DNA from: Acidimicrobiia bacterium
GTDB lineage: Bacteria > Actinomycetota > Acidimicrobiia > IMCC26256 > JAENVU01
Assembly (NCBI GenBank): GCA_016650415.1
Contig: JAENVU010000093.1
Span: forward strand, 1-21,712
Length of the DNA: 21,712 bases
Direction of reading: 5' to 3'
The notes beneath the pieces were generated by a model. The model made no database searches. It saw only the letters and a list, made by a program, of their open reading frames with translations, and was not told the origin of the DNA. Shown piece by piece: positions 14,294 through 21,611 of the stretch. A program made the translations under genes and the position numbers. Position 1 is the first letter of the stretch. Every line of letters begins with the position of its first letter.

Positions 14294-14343
14294 CCCGGCA
14301 CGCCACCACCTGCCGGTGGATGGGCGAACCCTGGAGTTCGATC

Positions 14344-15285
14344 ATGTTTGCCAACCGGGTGACCGAACTCCTCGGCGTCGACATCCCGATCGTGCAGGCG
14401 CCGATGGGATGGATTGCCCGCTCCCAACTCGCGTCGGCGGTCTCGAATGCCGGGGCGATGGGGATCATCGAGACATCGTCGGGCGAACTCGACATCGTCC
14501 GTGACGAGATCCGGCGGATGCGCGACCTCACCGACCGACCGTTCGGGGTGAACATCGCGCAGGCATTTGTCCGGGATGACTCGATTGTGGACTTCGTCGT
14601 GAACGAAGGAGTCAGGTTCGTCACCACCTCGGCAGGAAGCCCGACGCGCTACACCGAGCCGCTCAAGGCCGCGGGGCTCACGGTGTTCCACGTGGTCCCC
14701 ACGCTGCGCGCCGCCCTGAAGGCGGTGGACGCCGGCGTCGACGGGCTGATCGTCGAAGGCGGCGAAGGCGGCGGGTTCAAGAACCCGCGCCCGGTCGCAT
14801 CGATGGTGCTCCTGCCGCTCGTGGTGTCGAAGGTCGACGTCCCCGTCATCGCCGCGGGCGGGTTCATGGACGGCCCGACGATGGCCGCGGCATTGGCGCT
14901 CGGCGCCGAGGGGATCCAGCTCGGCACCCAGATGGTCGCCGCCGCCGAGTCGCCGATCCACGGCAACTGGAAGCAGGCCATCCTGGACGCGGCCGAGACC
15001 GACACCGTGTTCCTGAACCAGCACACGAGCCCCGCACTCCGGGCCTTGCGCACGGAGAAGACCACGGCGCTCGAGTTCGACACCGAGCGCAACGCGATGG
15101 CCGAGATGATGCACCACCACGACCTGTACTTCGGCGGCGACATGGAAGCGGCCCTCGCGTTGTGCGGTCAGGTCGCGGGGCGGATCGACACCGTCCGACC
15201 CGTCGCCGAGGTCATCTCGGAGTGCGCAACCGGTTGTCTCGAACGCATCGCGGAACTCGCCGAGCGGTACCCGCCCCGCGCCTGA
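14344..15285 (+). CDS. FMN-dependent oxidoreductase, nitronate monooxygenase (2-nitropropane dioxygenase) superfamily
   Basis: A 313-residue TIM-barrel flavoprotein. Family features: PIVQAPMGWIA at 15-25, PFGVNIA at 66-72, VDGLIVEGGEGGGF at 132-145, VIAAGGFMDGP at 168-178 and LGAEGIQLGTQM at 186-197, the last two forming the FMN phosphate site. In true nitronate monooxygenases and FabK the glycine turn near 140 is followed by a catalytic His; here the residue is Glu141. Nitronate oxidation is therefore doubtful, and another flavin reaction such as enoyl or lipid reduction is possible. The ATG at 14344 has a GGAG ribosome site (14333-14336) seven bases upstream. I recall a homologue next to fhaA in Mycobacterium, so the neighbourhood may be old, though here the gene is on the opposite strand from fhaA. 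Confidence 0.82.
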   Translation: MFANRVTELLGVDIPIVQAPMGWIARSQLASAVSNAGAMGIIETSSGELDIVRDEIRRMRDLTDRPFGVNIAQAFVRDDSIVDFVVNEGVRFVTTSAGSPTRYTEPLKAAGLTVFHVVPTLRAALKAVDAGVDGLIVEGGEGGGFKNPRPVASMVLLPLVVSKVDVPVIAAGGFMDGPTMAAALALGAEGIQLGTQMVAAAESPIHGNWKQAILDAAETDTVFLNQHTSPALRALRTEKTTALEFDTERNAMAEMMHHHDLYFGGDMEAALALCGQVAGRIDTVRPVAEVISECATGCLERIAELAERYPPRA

Positions 15286-15298
15286 GCGGCCGTCGCGA

Positions 15299-16102
15299 TC
15301 AGCGTCTGACCCGGACGAGGCCCTCCTGGGCGATCGTCGCCACGTGCGCACCGCCCTGGTCGAACACCCGCGCCACGGCCATGCCCCGCGCGTTGGCGAC
15401 GCCGGCACCGGAGATCGCGAACAACAACCAATCGGTCGCCTGCACCGGTCGGTGGAACCAGACCGCGTGATCGAGGCTCGCGCACATGAGCGTGTCCCAG
15501 TCGCCGCCGTGGCTGTGGGGGAGCGCGGCCACGCCGAGGAGGTCTTCGTCGGACATGTACGCGAGCGCGCACGCATGCACCATCGGGTCGGTGCCGAGGT
15601 CTTCGTTCACGCGCAGCCAGGTGAACTGCTCGGGAATCGGATCCTTCTGGCCGCGGATGATCCGATGCTGGAAGAACAGGTCGGTGGGCGCGTCGACGAA
15701 ATCGTCGGGGACGCCGATGCCCTCCGGTGGCCGGATCGCCTGCGCATCTTCGCCGTCCTCGTCGGCTTGGAAACTCGCGATCAGGTTGAGGATCGCGCCG
15801 CCGGCTTGGTACGCGACGACTTGCCGGGTCGTGAACGACCGACCGTCGCGCACCCGATCGACTTCGAAGAGGACGGGCTCGCGCTCGTCGCCGGCGCGGA
15901 CGAAGTACGCGTGCAACGAGTGCACGTTGTGGGGGGCGTCAACGGTCAGGCCCGCGGCGCGCAGGGCTTGGGCGACGACCTGGCCGCCGTAGATCCGACC
16001 CCAACCGAGGTTGGGTCCCGCGGCCAGGAACGCGTCGGGCTTGACCCGCTCCAACTCGAGGAGCGACGCGAGGTCATTGACGGGATGGATCAACACGCTC
16101 AT
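15299..16102 (-). CDS. tesB: Acyl-CoA thioesterase II (TesB), double hotdog
   Basis: A 267-residue thioesterase that hydrolyses a wide range of acyl-CoAs. Two hotdog repeats fit the length: the N-terminal one with GGQVVAQAL near 39-47 and HSLHAYFVRAG at 61-71, and the C-terminal one with SLDHAVWFHRP at 209-219. By comparison with E. coli TesB, the catalytic residues would be Asp185 (YMSD), Ser209 in place of the usual Thr, and Gln259 (QEGLVR). ATG start at 16102, 18 bases after the acyltransferase stop on the same strand, so the two may be cotranscribed. The convergent flavoprotein gene ends 13 bases from its stop, with no clear terminator between. Confidence 0.92.
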   Translation of the reverse strand: MSVLIHPVNDLASLLELERVKPDAFLAAGPNLGWGRIYGGQVVAQALRAAGLTVDAPHNVHSLHAYFVRAGDEREPVLFEVDRVRDGRSFTTRQVVAYQAGGAILNLIASFQADEDGEDAQAIRPPEGIGVPDDFVDAPTDLFFQHRIIRGQKDPIPEQFTWLRVNEDLGTDPMVHACALAYMSDEDLLGVAALPHSHGGDWDTLMCASLDHAVWFHRPVQATDWLLFAISGAGVANARGMAVARVFDQGGAHVATIAQEGLVRVRR

Positions 16103-16120
16103 GAACGGTGCCGTTTCGGG

Positions 16121-17992
16121 TCAGGGGTTGATCTGTGCGGCGATGAGGTCCGCGTACCGGATCGCGCCGTCGGTATTGAGGTGGAACCCGTCGGGCGCGA
16201 AGAACTCGGGATGGATCGAGCCCTCACCGTTCCAGTTGATGAGGACGGCGTTGCCGAAACGAGGGACGTACTTCTGGATCTCGTCGTTGTCGGCCTGTTC
16301 CCACGATCGCGGCACCTTGAGGTTGACGAACACCACCCGTTGGCGGTCGGCGAGCAGAGACAGCAGTGCCTCCATGTGCCCGTCGACGATGGTGCCGTTG
16401 GTGCCGAGGTGGATGACCACGACGGGACTCAATGTGCCCGCGGCCTTCTGGGCCCGGATGATGTCGATCGCGTTGCCCATCTGCCGACTCTTCTCCGCGT
16501 CGACGTGGATGCCGGGGATCTTGGCCTCGAGCGCGGGGGCGGCGCCGAGCATCACGGAGTCGCCGAGGGCAGTCACCTGCGGTGGCGGTGGTGGCTGGGT
16601 GCTGGGTGTGTTGGGTGCGGTCGTGACGGTGGTGGTCGTCGTCTCCGGCGCGGTCAGGAACCGCAGCGCGTAGTCGACCCGTGCCGGTTGACCCGATGCG
16701 AGGCCGACGCTCGTGAGCCCGACCACGAGCATGACGACCGCACTCAACCCGATCGTCCGCTGCCACATCATCGTGCGCTCGTCGCCGCGTGCCTGGCGCA
16801 GGCCGGCGAACCAGTGTCCGATCGCGCCGTGTCGGATCGGTTCCTCGACGTAGCGGTACGAGAGTTCGGCGGCGATCAGGGTCAGGCCGAGCCGCAGCGC
16901 CAGGTTGGCGCCGCCGGTGAGCGAGGTGTCCTGCTCGGGCCGGGTGAGCATGAAGATCGGCCAGTGCCAGAGGTAGATGCCGTAGGAACGTTCGCCGATC
17001 CATCGCAGCGGTTGGGTGCCGAGCGCGACGGTGCCGAGGCGCGACCCGGGGTGGACCGCGACCGCGATGACAACGGCCGCCAGGATCGCGACCGCGAGAA
17101 AGCCGCCGCGGAAGAGCACGTTCGATTGGTAGTGCGCAGTCGCGAAGATCGCGATCAAACCAAGGAGTGCCGCGCCGCCGACCGCGTCGAGCGCCAACCT
17201 CGCCCGGGCCGGGATGCGCGCGTTCAACTTCCACGGCGACCACACCATGGCCAGCGCGGCGCCGGCGAGCATCGTGAACACGCGGGTGTCGCTGCCGAAG
17301 TAGACGCGGGACGGCTCGACGATGCGGAAGTCGTGCGGGAGTGAGAGCACGAGCATCGTGGTGAACGACGCCGCGATCCCGATGCCCGTCGCGATCGCCA
17401 TCGGCCGGCGCCGACCGCCCCAGATCTTCATCATGCCGACGAGCAGGAGCGGCCACAGGAGATAGAACTGCTCCTCCACGGCCAGGGACCAGAGGTGGCG
17501 CAGCAGCGGCGGCCGGCTCAGCGCGTCGACGTAGGACTGCTTCTCGGCGATCTGCCACCAGTTCGTGGCGTACCCGAGCGCGGCGACGACGTCGGCGCGC
17601 AAGCTACGAATCTCGTCGGGGAGGAAGACGATCGTGAACAGCGACACGGTCGCGAGGACGAGGAACAGGGCCGGCAACAACCGGCGAGCGCGGCGGAGGT
17701 AGAACTGGCCGATGCGCACCGCGCCACTCGTGCCGTGCTCGGCAAGGAGTAGGGAGGTGATCAGGTAGCCACTGATGACGAAGAACACGTCGACGCCGAG
17801 GAAACCGCCCGTCATCCACGAGACATCGGCGTGGAAGAGCAGGACCGCGGTGACGCTGAGGGCACGAAGCCCGTCGAGGCCGGGGACGTACCGCAGCCGG
17901 CTCGGCGGTGCCGGCGGGGTTTCGGGCGCGTCGAGATCCGCCGCATCATCGGTGTCGGGGCGCGCCTGAGCACGGCGGGTTGCCGTTTGCAT
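16121..17992 (-). CDS. OafA-type membrane acyltransferase fused to an SGNH domain
   Basis: A 623-residue protein. The membrane acyltransferase-3 domain (about 35-400) has the GLDGLRALSVTAVLLFH signature with His54, GGFLGVDVFFVISGYL at 62-77, FYLRRARRLLP at 97-107, and ERSYGIYLWHWP at 334-345, plus about ten helices. One more helix (about 411-431) leads to a Thr/Pro linker (450-471) and an external SGNH hydrolase-like domain (about 473-620) with GDS (Ser479), GTN (Asn532) and Asp601-x-x-His604. Such fusions O-acetylate peptidoglycan or other envelope polymers. The start is ATG 17992: a GGGGGAG ribosome site on the minus strand at 18003-18009 ends ten bases before it, too close to the alternative ATG at 18001. 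It is divergent from the CoaA-like gene. Confidence 0.9.
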   Translation of the reverse strand: MQTATRRAQARPDTDDAADLDAPETPPAPPSRLRYVPGLDGLRALSVTAVLLFHADVSWMTGGFLGVDVFFVISGYLITSLLLAEHGTSGAVRIGQFYLRRARRLLPALFLVLATVSLFTIVFLPDEIRSLRADVVAALGYATNWWQIAEKQSYVDALSRPPLLRHLWSLAVEEQFYLLWPLLLVGMMKIWGGRRRPMAIATGIGIAASFTTMLVLSLPHDFRIVEPSRVYFGSDTRVFTMLAGAALAMVWSPWKLNARIPARARLALDAVGGAALLGLIAIFATAHYQSNVLFRGGFLAVAILAAVVIAVAVHPGSRLGTVALGTQPLRWIGERSYGIYLWHWPIFMLTRPEQDTSLTGGANLALRLGLTLIAAELSYRYVEEPIRHGAIGHWFAGLRQARGDERTMMWQRTIGLSAVVMLVVGLTSVGLASGQPARVDYALRFLTAPETTTTTVTTAPNTPSTQPPPPPQVTALGDSVMLGAAPALEAKIPGIHVDAEKSRQMGNAIDIIRAQKAAGTLSPVVVIHLGTNGTIVDGHMEALLSLLADRQRVVFVNLKVPRSWEQADNDEIQKYVPRFGNAVLINWNGEGSIHPEFFAPDGFHLNTDGAIRYADLIAAQINP

Positions 17993-18002
17993 TGCGCACA
18001 TT

Positions 18003-18009
18003 CTCCCCC
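18003..18009 (-). promoter_or_regulatory. Ribosome binding site deciding the acyltransferase start
   Basis: GGGGGAG on the minus strand ends ten bases before the ATG at 17992 and only one base before the ATG at 18001, favouring the downstream start. Confidence 0.5.
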
Positions 18010-18055
18010 ATGGCACCCCTCCGGATGTGATCAACCCTGAGATTGTGCGGCCCTC

Positions 18056-18061
18056 TACCAT
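18056..18061 (+). promoter_or_regulatory. Candidate -10 element, leaderless CoaA-like gene
   Basis: TACCAT is followed by 7 bases and the ATG at 18069. It sets the start against the upstream in-frame GTG at 18027. No -35 match. Confidence 0.5.
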
Positions 18062-18068
18062 CCGCCGG

Positions 18069-18779
18069 ATGCAGACCACGGGGTACGAACCGGTCGTCGA
18101 CACGATCCGCGACCTCGTACGAGCGGCGGCCGGGGGCCTCGTGCTCGTCGGCGTGGGCGGTCCCGTCTGCGTCGGCAAGACCACGGTCAGCGACCGCCTG
18201 CGTGAGTTGCTGGCGCCGATGGCTGTCGAGGTCGTCACGACCGACGGATTCCTGCTGTCGAGCGCCGAACTCGATGCCCGCGGCCTCACCATGCGGAAGG
18301 GTTTCCCGGAGTCCTACGACGAGTCGGCAATTCGGACGTTTCTCGCGGCGGTCCACACCGGCTCCCATGGCGTGCTGGTGCCGCGGTACTCGCACGAGCT
18401 CTACGACGTCGTTCCGGGCGATCCCTTCGAACTGGCGGATGCGGCCGTCGTCATCGTCGAAGGGGTGAATGTGCTGCGATTCCACGACGTGCTCGACGTC
18501 AGCGTCTACGTGGACGCGGCGGAGCCGGTGATCGAGGCGTGGTACACCGAGCGGTTCCTCGGCCTGTGCGCCGTCGCGACGCCCGGCACGTTCTACGCGA
18601 ACTTCGCCGCCGTGGATGACGTGGGCCGCCGGGAGATTGCCCGGCACGTGTGGAACACCGTGAACCGGGTGAATCTGGAGAGCTTCATCGAACCCACGCG
18701 GGTGAACGCATCGATCGTGATCGAGAAAGCCGCGGATCATTCCGTGGCGCGGGTGTTGTTCGGAGACGCGTTCCCATGA
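18069..18779 (+). CDS. Type I pantothenate kinase-like P-loop kinase (CoaA family), short
   Basis: A 236-residue P-loop kinase. The CoaA features are clear: Walker A GPVCVGKTT at 31-39, VVTTDGFLL at 55-63 (Asp59), MRKGFPESYD at 75-84, VPRYSHELYDVVPG at 104-117, VEGVNVL at 130-136, AWYTERFL at 157-164 and IEPTRVNASIVI near 207-218. Type I pantothenate kinase phosphorylates pantothenate as the first step to coenzyme A. Standard CoaA is near 310 residues; the missing part is the N-terminal 70 or so, which holds no catalytic motif. It could be the main pantothenate kinase or a kinase with a changed substrate. The ATG at 18069 is supported by TACCAT 7 bases upstream. The stop overlaps the mutarotase start as ATGA. 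Confidence 0.8.
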   Translation: MQTTGYEPVVDTIRDLVRAAAGGLVLVGVGGPVCVGKTTVSDRLRELLAPMAVEVVTTDGFLLSSAELDARGLTMRKGFPESYDESAIRTFLAAVHTGSHGVLVPRYSHELYDVVPGDPFELADAAVVIVEGVNVLRFHDVLDVSVYVDAAEPVIEAWYTERFLGLCAVATPGTFYANFAAVDDVGRREIARHVWNTVNRVNLESFIEPTRVNASIVIEKAADHSVARVLFGDAFP

Positions 18780-19711
18780 CACCGACCACCCGCGTTGTCA
18801 CCTGGCGCGGGACGGCGGCGATCGAGCTCTGCGACGGATCGACGATTGCGATCGTCGTGCCCGAACTCGGGATGCTCGTTGCGTCGTGGATCGTGGACGG
18901 CGTCGAGGTGATTGCGCGCCCCGGTGGCCTCGCCGCGGTGCGCGCCGGTCATACGACGGCGGTGCCGCTGTTGTATCCATGGGCCAACCGGTTGGCCCGC
19001 CGCTCGTACCGGGCCGCGGGCCGCGACGTCAATCTGCGCGGCGTGCAATTGCACACCGACGCCAACGGGCTCCCGATTCACGGGACGATGGTCGCGCGGC
19101 CGGAGTGGACCGTTGCGGCCGCGGGTGGGGGCCGGGTCCGTGCCCGCTTCGACTTCGGTGCGGACCGCGATCTCCTCGCATCGTTCCCGTTTCCCCACGA
19201 GCTGGAGGTCGCGGTCGCGGTTGCGCCCGGGCGGTTGACGGTCGACACCACCGTGGCGGCCACGGGTGGGTGCGCGGTGCCGGTGGCGTTCGGCTGGCAC
19301 CCCTATTGGCAGTTGCCGTCGCCGCGGCGCCGGTGGAGCCTCGTGATGCCGAAGGCCCGTCATCTCACGCTGAATCGGTCGGGCATCCCGACCGGCCGGG
19401 CCGAACCGCTCGCGGCCGGACCGATCAGCCTCGACGGCGTCGGCTTCGACGACCTGTACGCGTTGAACGATCGGCGTCGCATCGAACTGACCGACGGCGA
19501 TCATCGACTCCGCCTGGATCTCGACCCTCGGTATCCCGACGCCCAGGTGTATTCGCCACTCGGTGCGCGGTTCTGCTGTATCGAACCGATGACCGCGCCG
19601 ACCAACGCACTGGTGACCGGAGACCACCCGGTCGTCGAACCGGGCACGCGCCTGACCGCGGGATTCCGCGCGACGTTCGCCCGCGCAGTGAGCCCGGAAC
19701 CGGTCGAGTGA
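18776..19711 (+). CDS. Aldose 1-epimerase (GalM-like mutarotase)
   Basis: A 311-residue beta-sandwich mutarotase homologue, which interconverts the alpha and beta forms of aldohexoses or their phosphates. Landmarks match the family: PWANR ending at Arg72, LPIHG with His102, GWHPYW with His175 (the usual general acid), FDDLY with Asp225/226, and IEPMTAPTNAL with Glu270 (the usual general base). There is no signal peptide, so it is cytoplasmic. ATG 18776 overlaps the CoaA-like gene stop as ATGA, and its own stop overlaps the glycosylase GTG, so the three proteins are made from one coupled message. The sugar is unknown. Confidence 0.88.
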   Translation: MTPTTRVVTWRGTAAIELCDGSTIAIVVPELGMLVASWIVDGVEVIARPGGLAAVRAGHTTAVPLLYPWANRLARRSYRAAGRDVNLRGVQLHTDANGLPIHGTMVARPEWTVAAAGGGRVRARFDFGADRDLLASFPFPHELEVAVAVAPGRLTVDTTVAATGGCAVPVAFGWHPYWQLPSPRRRWSLVMPKARHLTLNRSGIPTGRAEPLAAGPISLDGVGFDDLYALNDRRRIELTDGDHRLRLDLDPRYPDAQVYSPLGARFCCIEPMTAPTNALVTGDHPVVEPGTRLTAGFRATFARAVSPEPVE

Positions 19712-20607
19712 CCACGACCCGCCACGTTGCCCTCGACGGCCCGATCGAACTCTCGGCCACCCTGGCGCCGCTCCGGCGCGGTCCGTACGATCCGAGCATC
19801 ACGCTGAGCCCGACCGAGTGTTGGCGCGCGACCCACACGCCCGCGGGCCCGGGGACCGAGCGACTGCGGGTGGTGCCGGGAGGCGTCGAGGTCGAGGCGT
19901 TCGGGCCGGGCGCCGAGGTGCTCCTCGACCAGGCCCCCGCGCTCCTCGGCGCGCACGACACCCGCGCCGAGTTCGCCCCGGCCGACGCTCGAGTCGCGAC
20001 TCTGCACCGCCGGTATCGAGGGTTGCGACTCACGACCGCGGGGAACCCCGTGGAATTGATGGTTCCCACCATCCTCGAGCAGAAGGTCACGTCGATCGAG
20101 GCGCATCGTTCGTACGCGCGGCTGGTGCGCGCCCACGGGACCCCGGCGCCGGGCCCGGTCGAGTTGGTGTTCCCACCCAGCCCGGCCGAACTCGTCGCAC
20201 TGCCCTCCTTCGCGTGGCATGCGTGCGGGGTCGAACGGCGCCGAGCCGAAACCATTCGCGAGGTGTGCGGGCGCGCGGCCGCGATCGAGCGGCTCGCGGC
20301 GAAGGGGTCGGAAGAGTTCCAGGCGCGCGTGCAATCACTGCCCGGGATCGGCGTGTGGACGGCGACGTCGGTCGCGCTGGTGGCGTTCGGTGATCCGGAT
20401 GCCGTCGTCGTGGGCGACTTCCACCTCCCGGCCTTCGTCGCCTGGAATCTGGTCGGCGAACGTGAGGCCGACGACGCACGGATGCTCGAACTCCTGGAAC
20501 CCTTCCGCCCGCACCGGGCCCGGGTCGTTGCACTGCTCGGCCGCGAGGGCTCCCATGCCCCCCGTCGGGCGCCGAAGCGCGCCCCGCGCGACATCCGCCG
20601 CATCTGA
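19708..20607 (+). CDS. AlkA-like DNA glycosylase (HhH-GPD superfamily)
   Basis: A 299-residue protein resembling DNA-3-methyladenine glycosylase II, which removes alkylated bases. The N-terminal half (about 1-110) is a divergent AlkA-type lead domain. The HhH-GPD core has VPTILEQKVTSIEAHRSYARLV at 119-140, the hairpin LPGIGVWTAT at 211-220 and the catalytic-type Asp237 in VVVGDFHLP. No iron-sulfur cysteines and no Ada domain are present. The C-terminus is very basic (APRRAPKRAPRDIRRI) and may touch DNA. The start is GTG 19708, overlapping the mutarotase stop as GTGA; the long open frame upstream is a shadow of the mutarotase. Its coupling to a CoA kinase and a sugar mutarotase has no obvious functional reason. 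Confidence 0.85.
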   Translation: MTTTRHVALDGPIELSATLAPLRRGPYDPSITLSPTECWRATHTPAGPGTERLRVVPGGVEVEAFGPGAEVLLDQAPALLGAHDTRAEFAPADARVATLHRRYRGLRLTTAGNPVELMVPTILEQKVTSIEAHRSYARLVRAHGTPAPGPVELVFPPSPAELVALPSFAWHACGVERRRAETIREVCGRAAAIERLAAKGSEEFQARVQSLPGIGVWTATSVALVAFGDPDAVVVGDFHLPAFVAWNLVGEREADDARMLELLEPFRPHRARVVALLGREGSHAPRRAPKRAPRDIRRI

Positions 20608-20628
20608 CCCGAAGGTTGCGGGTTCGGG
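20608..20628 (+). terminator. Weak hairpin after the glycosylase gene
   Basis: CCCGAA (20608-20613) and TTCGGG (20623-20628) can form a six-pair stem directly after the TGA, with a nine-base loop. No T-run follows, so intrinsic termination is doubtful. Confidence 0.25.
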
Positions 20629-20664
20629 GCTCAAACGGTGTCGGGCACGCACGAGGGGCGCCAG

Positions 20665-20670
20665 TACGAT
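20665..20670 (+). promoter_or_regulatory. Candidate -10 element, leaderless pheA
   Basis: TACGAT is followed by 8 bases and the GTG at 20679. It decides the pheA start; the frame is open back to 20616. No -35 match. Confidence 0.5.
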
Positions 20671-20678
20671 GCGCGGTC

Positions 20679-21602
20679 GTGCCTCCCATCGCCTTCTTCG
20701 GACCTTCTGGGACCTTCGCCGAGGAAGCGCTCCTCACTCAACCCGACCTCGCCGCGGCCGACCGGACGCCGATCGCGTCGATCCCCGACATCGTGGCGGC
20801 CGTAGGTGCGGGCGAGTACGACCTCGGGTTCGTGCCGATCGAGAACTCGATCGAAGGCTCGGTCTCGGTCACGCTCGATACGCTCGCGTTCGAGAGCGAC
20901 CTGCTCATCCAGCGGGAGATCGATCTGCCGATCTCGATGGGCCTCTTCGCGAAGCCGGGCACCAAGCTCGCCGACGTCAAGCAGGTGCTGTCGTTCCCCA
21001 TCGCCGCGGCGCAGTGTCGCGGCTTCCTCAAGGCCAAGCTCCCCAATGCCGTCTTCGTCGCGGCGAACTCCACCGCCGACGCGTCTGCCACCGTCGCGAA
21101 GTCCAAGCGCGCCGACCAGGCCGCGATCGGGAATCCGCTGGCGGCGAAGCTGTACGGCCTGAAGGTCCTCGCTCGCGAGATCGCGGATCACCCTGAGAAC
21201 CAGACCCGGTTCGTCGTCGTCGGGCGGGGAATCCCGGCGCCCACCGGCCACGACAAGACGACCATCGTGTGCTTCCAACGCGCCGACCGGCCGGGTTCGT
21301 TGCTCGCGATGCTCGCCGAGTTCGCGGCTCGGCGCATCAACCTCACGAAGCTCGAGTCCCGCCCGACCAAGCAGAGCCTGGGTGACTACTGCTTCGTCAT
21401 CGACATCGAAGGCCATATTGCCGACGAACTCGTCGCCGATTGTCTCCGCACGTTGGCGGCGAAGGTGGCGAACGTGAAGTTCCTCGGGTCCTATCCGGTG
21501 GCGGGGCTCGATGGCCCCGCCCGGCGCCACGCGGCGACGAAAGCCTGGCGACACGCCGATGCGTGGCTGGCGCAGCTCCGCGACCAAGTCCGTGACGACT
21601 GA
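20679..21602 (+). CDS. pheA: Prephenate dehydratase
   Basis: A 307-residue enzyme that turns prephenate into phenylpyruvate in phenylalanine synthesis. The catalytic domain (about 3-182) opens with IAFFGPSGTFAEEAL, has FVPIENSIEGSVS at 51-63 and ends with the essential ENQTRF block (Thr176-Arg-Phe). The C-terminal ACT domain (about 193-275) carries LTKLESRPT at 222-230, the phenylalanine-binding motif for feedback inhibition. It is monofunctional: no chorismate mutase domain is fused. The GTG at 20679 is preferred because its protein begins PPIAFFGPSG, the normal N-terminus, and TACGAT lies 8 bases upstream. serS follows after nine bases; the pair also lies close together in Mycobacterium. 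Confidence 0.95.
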   Translation: MPPIAFFGPSGTFAEEALLTQPDLAAADRTPIASIPDIVAAVGAGEYDLGFVPIENSIEGSVSVTLDTLAFESDLLIQREIDLPISMGLFAKPGTKLADVKQVLSFPIAAAQCRGFLKAKLPNAVFVAANSTADASATVAKSKRADQAAIGNPLAAKLYGLKVLAREIADHPENQTRFVVVGRGIPAPTGHDKTTIVCFQRADRPGSLLAMLAEFAARRINLTKLESRPTKQSLGDYCFVIDIEGHIADELVADCLRTLAAKVANVKFLGSYPVAGLDGPARRHAATKAWRHADAWLAQLRDQVRDD

Positions 21603-21611
21603 GCGAGCGAC

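Noticed and set aside
16103..16120. Inverted repeat AACGG-TG-CCGTT between the acyltransferase and tesB
   Set aside because: Five-base arms only, no T-run; too weak to call an operator or terminator.
15344..17344. A 666-codon plus-strand open frame opposite tesB and the acyltransferase
   Set aside because: Shadow frame: no recognisable motif, while both minus-strand proteins are complete with catalytic residues.
18027..18068. N-terminal extension of the CoaA-like protein from the GTG at 18027
   Set aside because: The extra 14 residues show no CoaA similarity and would contain the -10 element placed for a start at 18069.
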